A DNA stretch of 10,312 nucleotides, taken from the NCBI GenBank assembly GCA_050693875.1, contig JBOGWP010000038.1:1-10312 (forward strand), in the 5' to 3' direction. The DNA is from JBOGWP01 sp050693875. GTDB taxonomy: Bacteria > Actinomycetota > CADDZG01 > JAHWKV01 > JBOGWP01. Below the pieces are notes generated by a model. The model saw nothing but the letters and a program-made list of their open reading frames with translations, did no database searches and was not told the origin of the DNA. The first letter of the stretch is position 1, and every line of letters starts with the position of its first letter. Shown here piece after piece: positions 1 through 7,576 of this stretch. The position numbers and the translations under genes were made by a program.

Positions 1-201
1 CGGATGACATGTGTCCCGCGGTGGTCCCGCATCGGTCGCAGGATCGTCCCGGCCACCAGGGCGGCACGGCGGCCAGCTTGATTCTTGAAGTGCCATGTGT
101 ACTAGCAACCTGCGGGTCGCACACCCCGGGGGTGTCGGTAGAGGCTCTGACTATTGGCGCGGAAGAGGTCGGCAACGGCCCGGATATCCACACCGTCGAC
201 G

Positions 202-815
202 ATGGACGGCATGGAGGCGCTGTTCCGCAGATCGGAGCGCGGGCGGGGAGCGTTCCTGTCACGCCTGTTCGCTTTCTTGAGCGAAGAGGTCGTGCGGCAC
301 TGGTCGGCGTGCGAGCAGGCCCCGTACCGCGACGTCGGTCGACCGGTGGTTTGGGACGAGGACCGCTCTCGCTACCACGTCCTCGACTTCACGCTGGACC
401 GACGTACCGATGGCGCGAGCTTCGCCGCGGAGATGAAGTGCGAGATCGAGTTCGAAGGCTACCGGTACCTCACGCTCACCGGCGTCAATGAGATCGAGCA
501 TCACGTGCACGGCTCAGCGTTCCAGAAACTTCTGCGGCTCGCTCGCGACCCGCAAACTCTTCGCGTGACCATCGGGGGCGCGGAACAGGGCGTCGCGGGC
601 GCGATCCTCGTGTGGGGCATCGTGACGCCAGAGGGTCGCTCCGCCGCGATGGCGCATACGGGTTCGCGGATGTGCTCTCGGTCGAGGACATGCTGCGCGA
701 CCTCGGCGAGTGGCAGCCGCAGGAATGGGCGAATTGGGTGGCGACCAGACGGCGCTGGAACGATGAGCTGTTCGAATGGCTGGCATATCCAACGGTTGCT
801 GACCCGAGCGGTAGT
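202..815 (+). pseudogene. Hypothetical protein, possible PD-(D/E)XK nuclease-like fold, frameshifted
   Basis: I do not recognise this gene. The protein from the ATG at 202 reads well for about 150 residues (helix-rich start, FLSEEVVRHW, then a strand VLDFTLD and a strand FAAEMKCEIEF), after which the frame becomes low-complexity. The sensible sequence resumes in another frame near base 655 with YGFADVLSVEDML and GEWQPQEWANWV, ending around LFEWLAYP. This implies one missing base near 650-660. Asp62, Glu77 and Lys79 give a D-x14-E-x-K pattern between predicted strands, followed by a helix (AFQKLLRLAR). That fits a PD-(D/E)XK nuclease core, but the pattern is short and this is inference only. 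A TTG at 154 is an alternative in-frame start; neither start has a clear ribosome binding site. The 3' end is uncertain because the resumed frame runs to 1043 and would overlap the convergent E1 gene. Confidence 0.45.
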
Positions 816-828
816 GTCGCTCGAGGCA

Positions 829-2168
829 TCAGGTCGACGCTATGTCGAGCCGGACCCAGCGACAACCGCCGTCCATCGCCATGCGCGTCGCGCGGTCAAG
901 CCGCGAGCGGCATCCGGCCTTGCACGACTGCACGAGCTCCTGGAACCGGGGCTGCCGAGCGCCGAGGTCTAGCGCGGCGAAGTTGTACGGCCGATCGAGG
1001 AGGGCGCCAGCGGAGAGACGTGCCAGCGCAGCGGCGAGCATGAGTCCTGCCGCCGCCGAAAGGAACGGTAGGGTTGCGTCGACCTCCCGGCCGGCGGCCT
1101 CGACGGTCGAGGTAGAACAGCGCAGCCGCGGCGTGTCTAGCGGGATACGGCAGGTGATGCAGTCATCGACGCCCGCGACGTGCCGATGGAGCTGTGCCTG
1201 CCAGTTGTTGCTGGTCGTCGCGTGGAGGAGGACCGTGGGCTGGCGTGCTTGGATCGCGGCACGGACACCGCGCTCGTTGGCGAGCGGCAGGACGAGGTCG
1301 TAGACGCCGGATACGATCGTCGGATCGTCGCCGTACCAGTGCGGAGACGCCGCCGCGGCGGGCGAGAAGCGCTGCGCCGCGACGTCCGCCCTTCGCCATC
1401 GCCGCGCCCTCCGGGTAGCCGGCGTCTGCCGCGAGAAACAGCAGGTGGCGGTTCAGGTTGCTCACGTCGACGACATCGCCGTCGGCGATCAGTCACCCGT
1501 CGCCGACGCCGGGCTGCAGAAGGAGGAAGAGGTCGAGCGCGCACCCGACCGCGCCGGCTCCCACCTGAAGGACGCGCCCGAGCTCGAGGGCGACCGACGC
1601 CGGCCCGTCGGCGCCGCCCGGGCGCCCGTACTCCCACAACGAGAGCGCTCCCTCGGGCCGGCCCGGCGTTTCGAGCGCGGCATGGAAGGCGGCGCTCGCA
1701 GCGATGCTTGAGGCGAAGAGCGCGCCCCATATTCTCGATGGCGTCTCGACGATCGGGACGTCGCTGCCAACGAACGCCAACCAGCCCCGGTATCCGACGC
1801 GGAGATCTGCGCCGGGGACGTCGCCGATCCCAATCACCATCAACCGGTCGGTCTCAGGAACGATCCGTGCCACATCGGCCGCGATGAACGGGTTGATCGC
1901 CCGCGCCAGGCCGGCCGTCGCCTCGGCGAGCGTTCCATGCCCGACGGGGTCGTGGCAGACTAGTGGGACGTCGAGGTCGCCGACGAACAGGAGCTGCCCG
2001 TGTACGCGGGCCAGCTGGTTCGCGAGCGAGATCAGGAGCGCATGGCCGGCAGGAGAATGCGCGTCGGGCCCGAGGGCGACAATCAGTGGACGACCGGGAT
2101 CGGAGAACCCGGGAGCGAAGGCCAGCGTGCGCGACGAGAACTCCGCCCTGGAACTGCTCGGGTGTCAT
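829..2168 (-). pseudogene. ThiF/E1-like ubiquitin-activating enzyme, disrupted
   Basis: E1-type enzymes adenylate the C-terminus of a ubiquitin-like protein and pass it to a cysteine. Reassembled, the product is about 445 residues, with an N-terminal domain of roughly 190 residues and then a ThiF Rossmann domain. The ThiF part shows the nucleotide loop VGAGAVG, the strand DGDVVDV followed by SNLNRHLLF, a candidate catalytic cysteine in RCSTSTV, and two cysteine pairs (CITC and CKAGC) that probably bind zinc. The start is the ATG at 2168-2166, which overlaps the JAB stop as TGATG. Three lesions break it: one extra base near 2145, an in-frame TGA at 1493-1495 between GVGDG and LIADGDVV, and one extra G in a G run near 1393. 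The frames on either side of the TGA are the same, so this is a substitution rather than an indel. Family identity is secure; whether the gene is truly dead or mis-sequenced is not. Confidence 0.8.
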
Positions 2169-2708
2169 CACGGGCGGAGGTCGAGCGAGGCCGGCACGAT
2201 CGAGATCTCGGACGGACTCCGGCATCGCGAGAACCCAGCGGCCGTCCTGGAACTGATGGACCCCGAGGGAATCGAGCGGCCGCAGTCCCAACCGCGCGTA
2301 GTGCGAGACGACGATGGAGAGCATTCCCTCGTACGGCATGAGGACGAGCTCGTTGTCACCGCTGGAGTGCCAGGTCATTTCCCCGGGATGCGAATGGATC
2401 TGTCCGAGCATGGCGAGGCCAGCCGCCCGGGCTGCGCGCGACGCCGCCGCGACCTGGTCGGGCGAGCAGATGACACGTGGCGGCCCGTGGTCGGCCTCGG
2501 GTGCCAGGACGGCCATGAACAGCACCACGTGCTCGAGTTCCCGGCCAGCCGAGAAGGAGAACGCCTTCGTGATCGCCGTCCGGGCCCCGGTACGTCGGAA
2601 GCAGGCGCTCGGCCTCGAGGAGCGCGGGCTCGGTGATGCAGAACTGACCCCGCAGGGGCGCCATCTGGGGCGGCCGCCACCCGGCCCGCGTTCGATCGCG
2701 ACGCGCAT
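2168..2708 (-). pseudogene. JAB/JAMM metalloprotease (deubiquitinase-like), frameshifted
   Basis: JAMM proteases are zinc isopeptidases that remove or mature ubiquitin-like proteins. The reconstructed product is about 180 residues. It carries the complete JAMM signature: a glutamate in HEGVLLLGW near the N-terminus, then IHSHPG, tryptophan, and SSGD, matching E...HxH-x7-SxxD. The start at 2708 overlaps the E2 stop as TGATG; the stop at 2170-2168 overlaps the E1 start in the same way. Three frame changes are needed: one base missing in a C run near 2667 (restoring RPQMAPLRGQF), one extra base near 2545 (joining LLLGW to RELEHVVLFM), and one shift near 2207 (joining PESVR to EISIVPASLDLRP at the C-terminus). 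All catalytic residues survive. Its position between E2 and E1 supports a role in the same conjugation pathway. Confidence 0.8.
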
Positions 2709-3198
2709 CACAGCGAAGGGAGGGGGGCCATTCGACCGGAACTCGCCACGGCCTCGCGCACGATCCGATCGAGCGTGTCGGGGATCGTCAGGGCCGTCGA
2801 CGTCCCGCCGGCGGGTTCTGCCAGTTGGGGGGGCCGCCCCAGTCGCCGTGCGGCCCGCCCTCCTCCTGGTAGGCGAGGCGGTTCCAGTGCGCGCAGAGAA
2901 CGCCGTTGCCGTGGAGGATGGAGGGCCCGACCGGCCGCGGGTAGCCCGCCACGCCGATGTCGGCGTCGTTCCTTGGGTCGACGAACCGCCAGCGCGGCGG
3001 CATGACCCGGTAGTCCTCGAACGAGGCCAGGAGCTGATACGGCTCGTCCGGCGCGCCGGCCTCGGCAGCGGGGCCGTTAAGCGGCGCCGTCAGGCTGAGC
3101 GCCTCGACGTCAAGGACCAGGTCGATTCCACGGCGGAGCGCCCACCTTGAGGCGGCGGGCAGCTCGTCCACGGCCTCAAGGTAGGCGCGCTTGGTGAT
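2708..3198 (-). pseudogene. E2-like ubiquitin-conjugating (UBC-fold) protein, 3' frameshift
   Basis: E2 enzymes accept a ubiquitin-like protein from E1 on a cysteine. This product has an N-terminal helix (AYLEAVDELP), strands IDLVLDV and YQLLASFEDY, the PPRWRFVDP turn, and then SILHGNGVLCAHWNRLAY, whose cysteine is the likely catalytic residue. This layout matches the bacterial E2-like families found beside JAB and E1 genes. One base is missing near 2803: the current frame stops soon after WQNPPAG, while the neighbouring frame continues as TSTALTIPDTLDRIV and ends at the TGA at 2710-2708, which overlaps the JAB start. The true start is unclear. The E2 reading begins at about 3198 directly against an IS30-transposase remnant, and its first codon there is ATC; the nearest usable start is a GTG at 3171. 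No separate ubiquitin-like gene is visible. Confidence 0.72.
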
Positions 3199-3359
3199 CG
3201 TCCGGCCGTCCTGCCAGCGCGTTCCCGTCCTGCGGTTGATCCCGACCCGCCGGCTTCCGAGTTGGTGACCCCCTGGGCGATCAGGCGGGCAAACGCCGTC
3301 CGCTCGCTTGACCGCGGGGACGATCCTGGGGTGCGGTCCTTCGAATGACGGTGGGCCAT
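3199..3359 (-). pseudogene. IS30-family transposase N-terminal fragment
   Basis: Starting at the ATG at 3359, preceded by AAGGAG, the protein reads MAHRHSKDRT and then TAFARLIAQGVTNSEA; after a frame break it continues INRRTGTRWQDGRT. This is the helix-turn-helix that opens many IS30-family transposases of high-GC bacteria (pattern: LIA-GVSNSEACR-VGINRRTG-RW-GRT). A loss of four bases near 3251 would explain the missing cysteine codon and the frame break. Only the N-terminal DNA-binding part is left; no DDE domain follows, and the sequence passes into the E2 gene at about 3198. It is most simply a truncated transposase gene fused to, or broken at, the E2 start. Confidence 0.6.
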
Positions 3360-3406
3360 CGCAACTCCTTGGGGTCGGCTGGTGCGATGTTCATTGGAAT
3401 CCGCCC

Positions 3407-3414
3407 CATCTTTG
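3407..3414. repeat. Target site duplication, left copy
   Basis: CATCTTTG occurs here and again at 4676-4683, just outside the two imperfect inverted repeats of the insertion sequence. Eight bases is a usual duplication length for IS256 and ISL3 elements. Confidence 0.75.
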
Positions 3415-3417
3415 ACA

Positions 3418-3437
3418 GCTTCAAGTTGCGTGTTGCT
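3418..3437 (+). repeat. Left terminal inverted repeat
   Basis: This 20-base stretch matches the reverse complement of 4652-4671 at 17 of 20 positions, including the inner eight bases GTGTTGCT. It begins three bases inside the left target duplication. Confidence 0.7.
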
Positions 3438-3502
3438 GGTGAAGGCCCATAATCCCAGGTCAGAGCCTGTTTTCGTGGTAGCGATCCGGTAAACGACCGG
3501 AT

Positions 3503-3508
3503 AGGAGG
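3503..3508 (+). promoter_or_regulatory. Ribosome binding site of the IS transposase
   Basis: AGGAGG lies six bases before the GTG at 3515. It decides the gene start, because the largest uninterrupted reading frame begins only at 3713, well inside the protein. Confidence 0.6.
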
Positions 3509-3514
3509 CTTTCG

Positions 3515-4777
3515 GTGGCTCAAAACGTCGGGTGCGGTGTCCGCGCTGTGGAAGCCTCGACACCAAGCGCAACGGCACGACATCCTCGGTTCCTGCGGGG
3601 CTGAGCGGCCCGCTCCAGCCGCTCCAGCGGTTCTTATGCCGGTCCTGCGACAGACCTTCGCGGCGCGCCGCTTGACGGCAAGTCCCGAGCGCGTTTCGGC
3701 GGGGATGTCGTCGTGGAGTCCGTCCGCCAGTATGTGCAGGGTCTGTCGTCATATCGCACGCTGGCGGTCCTGATGGAGCGCCGCATCGGACGACCGGTGT
3801 CGCGGATGACGCTCAACGAGTGGGTCCACGAGCGCGGAGGCGCAGCAAAGACGCCGCTTCAGGTCTCGGTGGAGCTCGCCCCGCCCGACTGGGGCGGGAT
3901 GCTCGGCGTGGACGGCAAGGCGATCTTCGTCCGGGGCGAGGAGCGGTGTCTCCTCGTCGCCGTCGATCAGGCGACCCAGGACGTCGTCCACGCGCTGGTG
4001 TGCGAGGCCGAGGACGAGGAGGGCTTCGAGCGTCTGGTCCGCGAAGCGGTTACGGAGGCTGCCTACCCCTTAAACGGCCTCGTTTGCGACGCTGCACCGC
4101 CCTTCGTCAACGCGCATGCGAACCACTTCGCGCGCCTGCCGCTGCAGCTGTGCCGCATCCACGCGTCGCGCCGGCTCGACTTCGACATCCCCAAGTCCAA
4201 ACGCTCGCCCGACGCGGCAGTGCGCGCTGAACTCAAAGAGCGCGTGCGTGGTGTGCTCTTCGCGCCCGACGAGGCCGAGGCACGCCGACGGCTGGGTGTC
4301 CTGCTCGCCGATCGGGAGCGTTACGCGGGCCTGGGGCGCAGCGACACCCTCGGCGCGCTCGAGCGGAGCATCGATGGCTACCTGACACACCATCGCGTCG
4401 AGGGACTGCCCGCCGACGCCAACATCACCGAGAACGTCATCAAGCAGCTTGGCAAGAAGCTCCGACTGATGGAGGGCTTCGCCACCTTGGAATCAGCCGA
4501 ACGCTTCTCGCATCTGCTCGTCGGCTGCTACCGCTTCAAACGCTTCACCGACTCCTGCCGACGCGGCGACAACGGCAAGTCACCACTGGAACTCGCGGGT
4601 GTGCACCCGCTCCCGGATGACTGGCTTCGCTCCGTGCTCAAGCCCCGACGAAGCAACACTCAACCTGACGCCGCTCATCTTTGTGGCCCCGAGGGCCGCC
4701 ACTTCGCAAGCCCGGCTGGATGCCTCAGCAGCCGGGAGGGCCTCAGACCGGCTCGTTCGCGGCCAGTGGCAGGGTAA
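3515..4777 (+). CDS. IS256/Mutator-like DDE transposase, N-terminal zinc ribbon frameshifted
   Basis: The transposase cuts and joins the ends of its own element. From the GTG at 3515 the start reads V-A-Q, then one base is missing in an A run near 3525 (restoring KRRVRCPRCGS). A zinc ribbon follows, with CPRC at about 3538 and CRSC at about 3637. A compensating shift between about 3650 and 3690 returns to the main frame, which stays open from DGKSRARFGG onward. DDE residues are likely Asp in LGVDGK (3911), Asp in LVCDAAPP (4088) and Glu in ITENVIKQ (4430), with a CRIH motif between the last two. The main frame does not stop inside the element: it passes the right inverted repeat and ends at 4777, antisense to the last codons of the histidine kinase. 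A frame ending at a TGA at 4666-4668, inside the repeat, may be the original end. IS256 versus ISL3/IS1249 placement is uncertain. Confidence 0.75.
4652..4671 (-). repeat. Right terminal inverted repeat
   Basis: This is the inverted partner of 3418-3437 with 17 of 20 matches. It lies four bases inside the right copy of CATCTTTG. Confidence 0.7.
4676..4683. repeat. Target site duplication, right copy
   Basis: CATCTTTG is identical to 3407-3414 and directly follows the right end of the insertion sequence. Confidence 0.75.
4711..4736 (-). terminator. Stem-loop after the stressosome operon, possible terminator
   Basis: CCCGGCTG (4711-4718) pairs perfectly with CAGCCGGG (4729-4736) around a ten-base loop. 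It starts six bases past the kinase stop codon. There is no T run after it on the minus strand, so intrinsic termination is only possible, not clear. Confidence 0.4.
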
Positions 4778-6200
4778 AGCTAAACGTCGTGGCCCGTCCG
4801 AGCTGGCTCTCGACACGCAGCTGGCCACCCTGAAGCTCGACCAGTCTCCTCGTGATATAGAGTCCGAGCCCGGTCCCCGCCACCGCCCGGACCTCGGGCC
4901 GGTCTGCTCGGAAGAACTTGGTGAAGAGCTCTGCGAGCTCGGCTTCGGTCATCCCGATCCCGTGGTCCGTGACGGCCACCTCGACCTCGGACCCATCCTG
5001 GCGAACCGCCATGTTGATCTCCGTGTCAGGCGGCGAGTACTTGATCGCGTTCGAGATCAGGTTCGTCAGGATCCGCACCACCATGTCGCGGTCGGCCATG
5101 ATCGGCGGGAGCGGCTCGACGACATCGATTCGGACCTCGCGAGGTGAGGCCAGAGGGGGTATCACCTCCTTGACGAGTGGCGTGAGATCCACTGGCGCCA
5201 AGCGGACGACGTGCCTCCCCGACTCGATCCTCGACACGGAGAGCAGGTCGTCGACGAGCCTCCCCAGCCGCTCCGCCGAGCTTTTGATCTCTCCGAGGGC
5301 CTCCCGACGATGCTCATCGGAGAAGTCGCGGGCCACCAGCAGCTCGGCGAACCCCTGGATCATCGTGAGCGGCGTCCGCAACTCGTGCGACACCGTTGAG
5401 ACGATCGACGACTTGAGCTGATCGACCTCCTTCTCGGGGGAGACGTCACGCACGATCTGGACGGCGCCGAGGAGAGTGCGGCCGCGATCGAGCACCGGTG
5501 CTGCCGTCACGCTCACCGGCACCCGATCGCCCCGGCGCGTGAGAAGCGACCAGCCGAAGCCTCGCGTGCTCGCAACCCTGCGGGATTCGAGAGCCTGTAC
5601 GATGAAGGTCCGCTCTTGAGGGAGCGGCTGCCCGTCGGGCCCCCAGAACTGGAAGACATCTGCGTGCGGCCGCCCTGACACCTCCTCCTGACACCAGCCG
5701 GCCAGCCGGACCATCCCCCGATTGACCAACACGATCGCTCCTTCACCGTTCGTCGTGACGACGCCGTCTCCGATGCTCGAGAGGACCGCTCGCTGCTCCT
5801 CCTCGACACGCCTGCGTTCGTGCACCTCCCTGGTGAGCCGCTCGTTCGCCGCCGAGAGCTCGGCCGCTCGCCACTCGAGGACGTCATTCACAGTTCTCAG
5901 CGTCTCGTTCGCGTCACGGTAGCCGCGCTGTGCCATCTCGAAGGGGGAGAGGCTCTCCCCGAGCAGCTCCGCCCCATGCTCGACGATCAGCACGCTCTCC
6001 GCGTACCCTCCGGAGGCGGAGAGCATCTCGAGCACATTGCAATGGTGGATGTTGACGAGATCGGTGAGGCCCAGCCCGAGCTCCAGGGCCCTGCGGCCGA
6101 TCTCGTACCCGCGCTTGAGTGCGACCTCGCGGGCCCCCGAGACAGCCTCGCGAAGCGCCGCTCTATGGTGTTGGGCGATCTCCTCGTCCACCTGCCCCAC
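4743..6200 (-). CDS. Sensor histidine kinase with RsbU-N-like domain and PAS domain
   Basis: From the GTG at 6200 the protein has 485 residues. Residues about 8-90 (KRGYEIGRRALELGLGLTDL and a following HH pair) resemble the N-terminal domain of RsbU-type phosphatases, which binds RsbT. A coiled-coil linker (about 105-140) leads to a PAS domain (about 140-250). Next comes a HisKA domain with the phosphorylated histidine His272 in VSHELRTP, and a HATPase domain with N box NLISNAIKYSP, G1 DHGIGM and G2 GTGLGLYI. There is no transmembrane segment, so it is probably cytosolic. It overlaps the 3' end of the rsbX-like gene by about 38 bases; a second GTG at 6191 is an equally good start, and the frame open to 6401 upstream is antifunctional overlap. 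The role is inferred: RsbT freed from the stressosome would act on this kinase where RsbU normally sits. No response regulator is nearby. Confidence 0.88.
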   Translation of the reverse strand: MGQVDEEIAQHHRAALREAVSGAREVALKRGYEIGRRALELGLGLTDLVNIHHCNVLEMLSASGGYAESVLIVEHGAELLGESLSPFEMAQRGYRDANETLRTVNDVLEWRAAELSAANERLTREVHERRRVEEEQRAVLSSIGDGVVTTNGEGAIVLVNRGMVRLAGWCQEEVSGRPHADVFQFWGPDGQPLPQERTFIVQALESRRVASTRGFGWSLLTRRGDRVPVSVTAAPVLDRGRTLLGAVQIVRDVSPEKEVDQLKSSIVSTVSHELRTPLTMIQGFAELLVARDFSDEHRREALGEIKSSAERLGRLVDDLLSVSRIESGRHVVRLAPVDLTPLVKEVIPPLASPREVRIDVVEPLPPIMADRDMVVRILTNLISNAIKYSPPDTEINMAVRQDGSEVEVAVTDHGIGMTEAELAELFTKFFRADRPEVRAVAGTGLGLYITRRLVELQGGQLRVESQLGRATTFSFTLPLAANEPV

Positions 6201-6822
6201 GCAGGTTGGCGACCAGAACCAAGGCATCGTCGGTCCCGGACGCGTAGCCAGCAATGACTCGATTCGCCAGCCTTTCCGCGGGCTCGAGTGGTCTGATCGA
6301 CTCGGGGAAGCTGGAGCGCACCCCATCGGTGGCCAGGACGATCTTGTCACCGAGGTTGGCAGGCAGGACGAAGGCACGCAGCCGCGGCAGCCGCACTCCA
6401 ACGATGCCCCCTATCGCGGCCAGCGTCTCCCGCGGGGGCCTGACGTGAGGGTCCCCTCGGATCAACACGGCCTCGACGTTGCCCACGCCGAGCCACGTGA
6501 TCGAGCCGCTCTGGGCGTCGAGGGAGACCAGGCTCATCACGGCGCCCCGAGTGCGCCGGAGCGCCTCGTGACACAGCCCGACCAAGCTCACCATGGGTTC
6601 CCCCGCGTGCGCGTAGAGGGCGGATACGGCGGCGTCCGCCGCGAGGGCTGCCCCGTCCCCGTGGCCCAACCCGTCGACGGCTGCCAGGAGGGCTCCCGAT
6701 CCGACAGGCGCGACAAGATGGCGGTCGCCCGAGTTGACCTCTCCGGGGAGCGCGACCGACGCGACCGCCCATTCCAGAAATGGTGGCTCGCCGAGGAGCC
6801 CCCCGGCGATCAGCGCACCCAC
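6163..6822 (-). CDS. rsbX: RsbX-like PP2C/SpoIIE-type serine phosphatase
   Basis: This 219-residue protein is a single PP2C-type phosphatase domain without sensory extensions, the size and form of RsbX. Metal-binding acidic residues are visible: Asp50 in AAVDGLGHG, Asp166 in VLATDGV and the pair Asp198-Asp199 in GTDDALV; GVGNVEAV lies between them. RsbX dephosphorylates RsbR and RsbS and so resets the stressosome after a signal. The GTG start at 6822 overlaps the end of rsbT by 13 bases, and the stop lies inside the kinase gene, so all are one transcript. The symbol rests on context as well as sequence; a generic SpoIIE-family phosphatase is the alternative. Confidence 0.85.
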   Translation of the reverse strand: MGALIAGGLLGEPPFLEWAVASVALPGEVNSGDRHLVAPVGSGALLAAVDGLGHGDGAALAADAAVSALYAHAGEPMVSLVGLCHEALRRTRGAVMSLVSLDAQSGSITWLGVGNVEAVLIRGDPHVRPPRETLAAIGGIVGVRLPRLRAFVLPANLGDKIVLATDGVRSSFPESIRPLEPAERLANRVIAGYASGTDDALVLVANLRGAGGRGDRPTP

Positions 6823-7217
6823 TTGGTCATCTTTACCGTGGTCCCCTTCCCAACGTCGGAGCGCACCTCGAAGTCGTCCATTAGCCTTCTTGCACCGGGC
6901 AGCCCCATGCCCAGTCCGCCCCCGGTTGAATACCCGTCCTGCATGGCACGGGCCATGTCCGGGATGCCCGGCCCCTGGTCGCGAGCAATGACCATGACTC
7001 CGATCTTCTCGCCGTCACGGGCGGCGCCGAGAGACATCTCCCCGCTGCCGGCGTAGTTCACGATGTTGCGGGCGATCTCGGAGACGGCGGTGACGACGAG
7101 GACCACCTCGGTGCGCGAGAGTCCCAGCTCCGTCGCAAGCTCGCGAGCCCAGTGGCGGGCCGCGAGAACGTCGCCGTCCGCGGCGATGGGTACTCTCGTC
7201 CGCAGTTCCATCGACAT
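6810..7217 (-). CDS. rsbT: RsbT, serine kinase of the stressosome (anti-sigma factor-like ATPase)
   Basis: RsbT is a GHKL-fold serine/threonine kinase that is held by the RsbR-RsbS complex, phosphorylates it under stress, and then leaves to switch on a partner. The 135 residues show the N box SEIARNIVNYAG (about 46-57), the G1 motif ARDQGPGIPD (about 78-87) and the glycine-rich G2 motif STGGGLGMGLPGARRL (about 97-112). The ATG at 7217 shares its A with the rsbS stop (TGATG), so translation is coupled; a GTG at 7220 would add one residue. The length and motifs match RsbT rather than RsbW. Confidence 0.93.
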   Translation of the reverse strand: MSMELRTRVPIAADGDVLAARHWARELATELGLSRTEVVLVVTAVSEIARNIVNYAGSGEMSLGAARDGEKIGVMVIARDQGPGIPDMARAMQDGYSTGGGLGMGLPGARRLMDDFEVRSDVGKGTTVKMTKWVR

Positions 7218-7573
7218 CACGGCGCCAGTTCACCCTCCAGAAGGGCCACAGCTCGTTCCAGGTCCAGCGCGGTCGCCACTCCTTCGAGCGTCAACCCCAG
7301 ACGGACCATGGCGAAGGCCACAGCGGGAGGGATGCCGACCACTACGGTGCTTGCGCCGCGCAGTCTCGTCGTGCACGCGATGCTGCGGAGGGTTCGAGCG
7401 GCGAAGGAGTCCAGGACGTCCACCTCGCTCACATCGATGATGGCCCCCCGAGCTCGGGAGGCGCCGATCTGCCTGGCGAGCCCGTTCCAAAGTTCGCTCA
7501 GGTCATCGTCGGAGACCGCCGGCTGGAGCGTGACGATGAGGTAGCGACCCTGCCTGAGGATGGGGACCGTCAT
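7217..7573 (-). CDS. rsbS: RsbS, STAS-domain stressosome scaffold protein
   Basis: RsbS is a single STAS domain that binds RsbT and is phosphorylated on one serine. The 118 residues include the signature AIIDVSEVDVLDSFAAR, in which Ser56 corresponds to the phosphorylated serine of Bacillus RsbS (Ser59). The ATG at 7573 lies three bases after the rsbR stop. Its ribosome binding site, GGAGGATGAGG, overlaps the last codons of rsbR, which suggests coupled translation. Confidence 0.93.
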   Translation of the reverse strand: MTVPILRQGRYLIVTLQPAVSDDDLSELWNGLARQIGASRARGAIIDVSEVDVLDSFAARTLRSIACTTRLRGASTVVVGIPPAVAFAMVRLGLTLEGVATALDLERAVALLEGELAP

Positions 7574-7576
7574 TCC

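Larger units (their letters stand above)
3415..4675 (+). mobile_element. Insertion sequence, about 1.26 kb, DDE type (IS256/Mutator-like)
   Basis: The element is delimited by an 8-bp direct repeat and by inverted repeats at 3418-3437 and 4652-4671. It contains one plus-strand transposase gene. It sits between the minus-strand stressosome operon and the start of the minus-strand IS30-remnant/E2/JAB/E1 genes. Removing it and one copy of the duplication joins the flanks at 3406 and 4676. The perfect duplication suggests a fairly recent insertion. Family assignment is tentative because an N-terminal zinc ribbon and an 8-bp duplication occur in both ISL3 and IS256-related groups. Confidence 0.75.

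Noticed and set aside
1..201. Gene in the first 200 bases
   Set aside because: Open frames are present but none shows a motif or a convincing start; no gene is called.
1704..2636. Long plus-strand open frame across the JAB and E1 genes
   Set aside because: It encodes no recognisable domain, while the opposite strand carries JAMM and E1 motifs across the same bases.
3412..3453. TTGACA at the junction of the duplication and the IS left end, as an outward or inward -35 box
   Set aside because: The nearest -10-like hexamer (CATAAT at 3448) is 30 bases away, too far for a normal spacer, and nothing fits at 16-18 bases.
6201..6401. Longer N-terminus for the histidine kinase
   Set aside because: The extra 67 residues overlap the phosphatase gene in another frame and look like chance sequence; the RsbU-like domain starts only after 6200.
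6037..7056. Plus-strand open frame of 339 codons across the rsbX-like and rsbT genes
   Set aside because: The minus strand has intact GHKL and PP2C motifs here; the plus frame is a GC-rich shadow.
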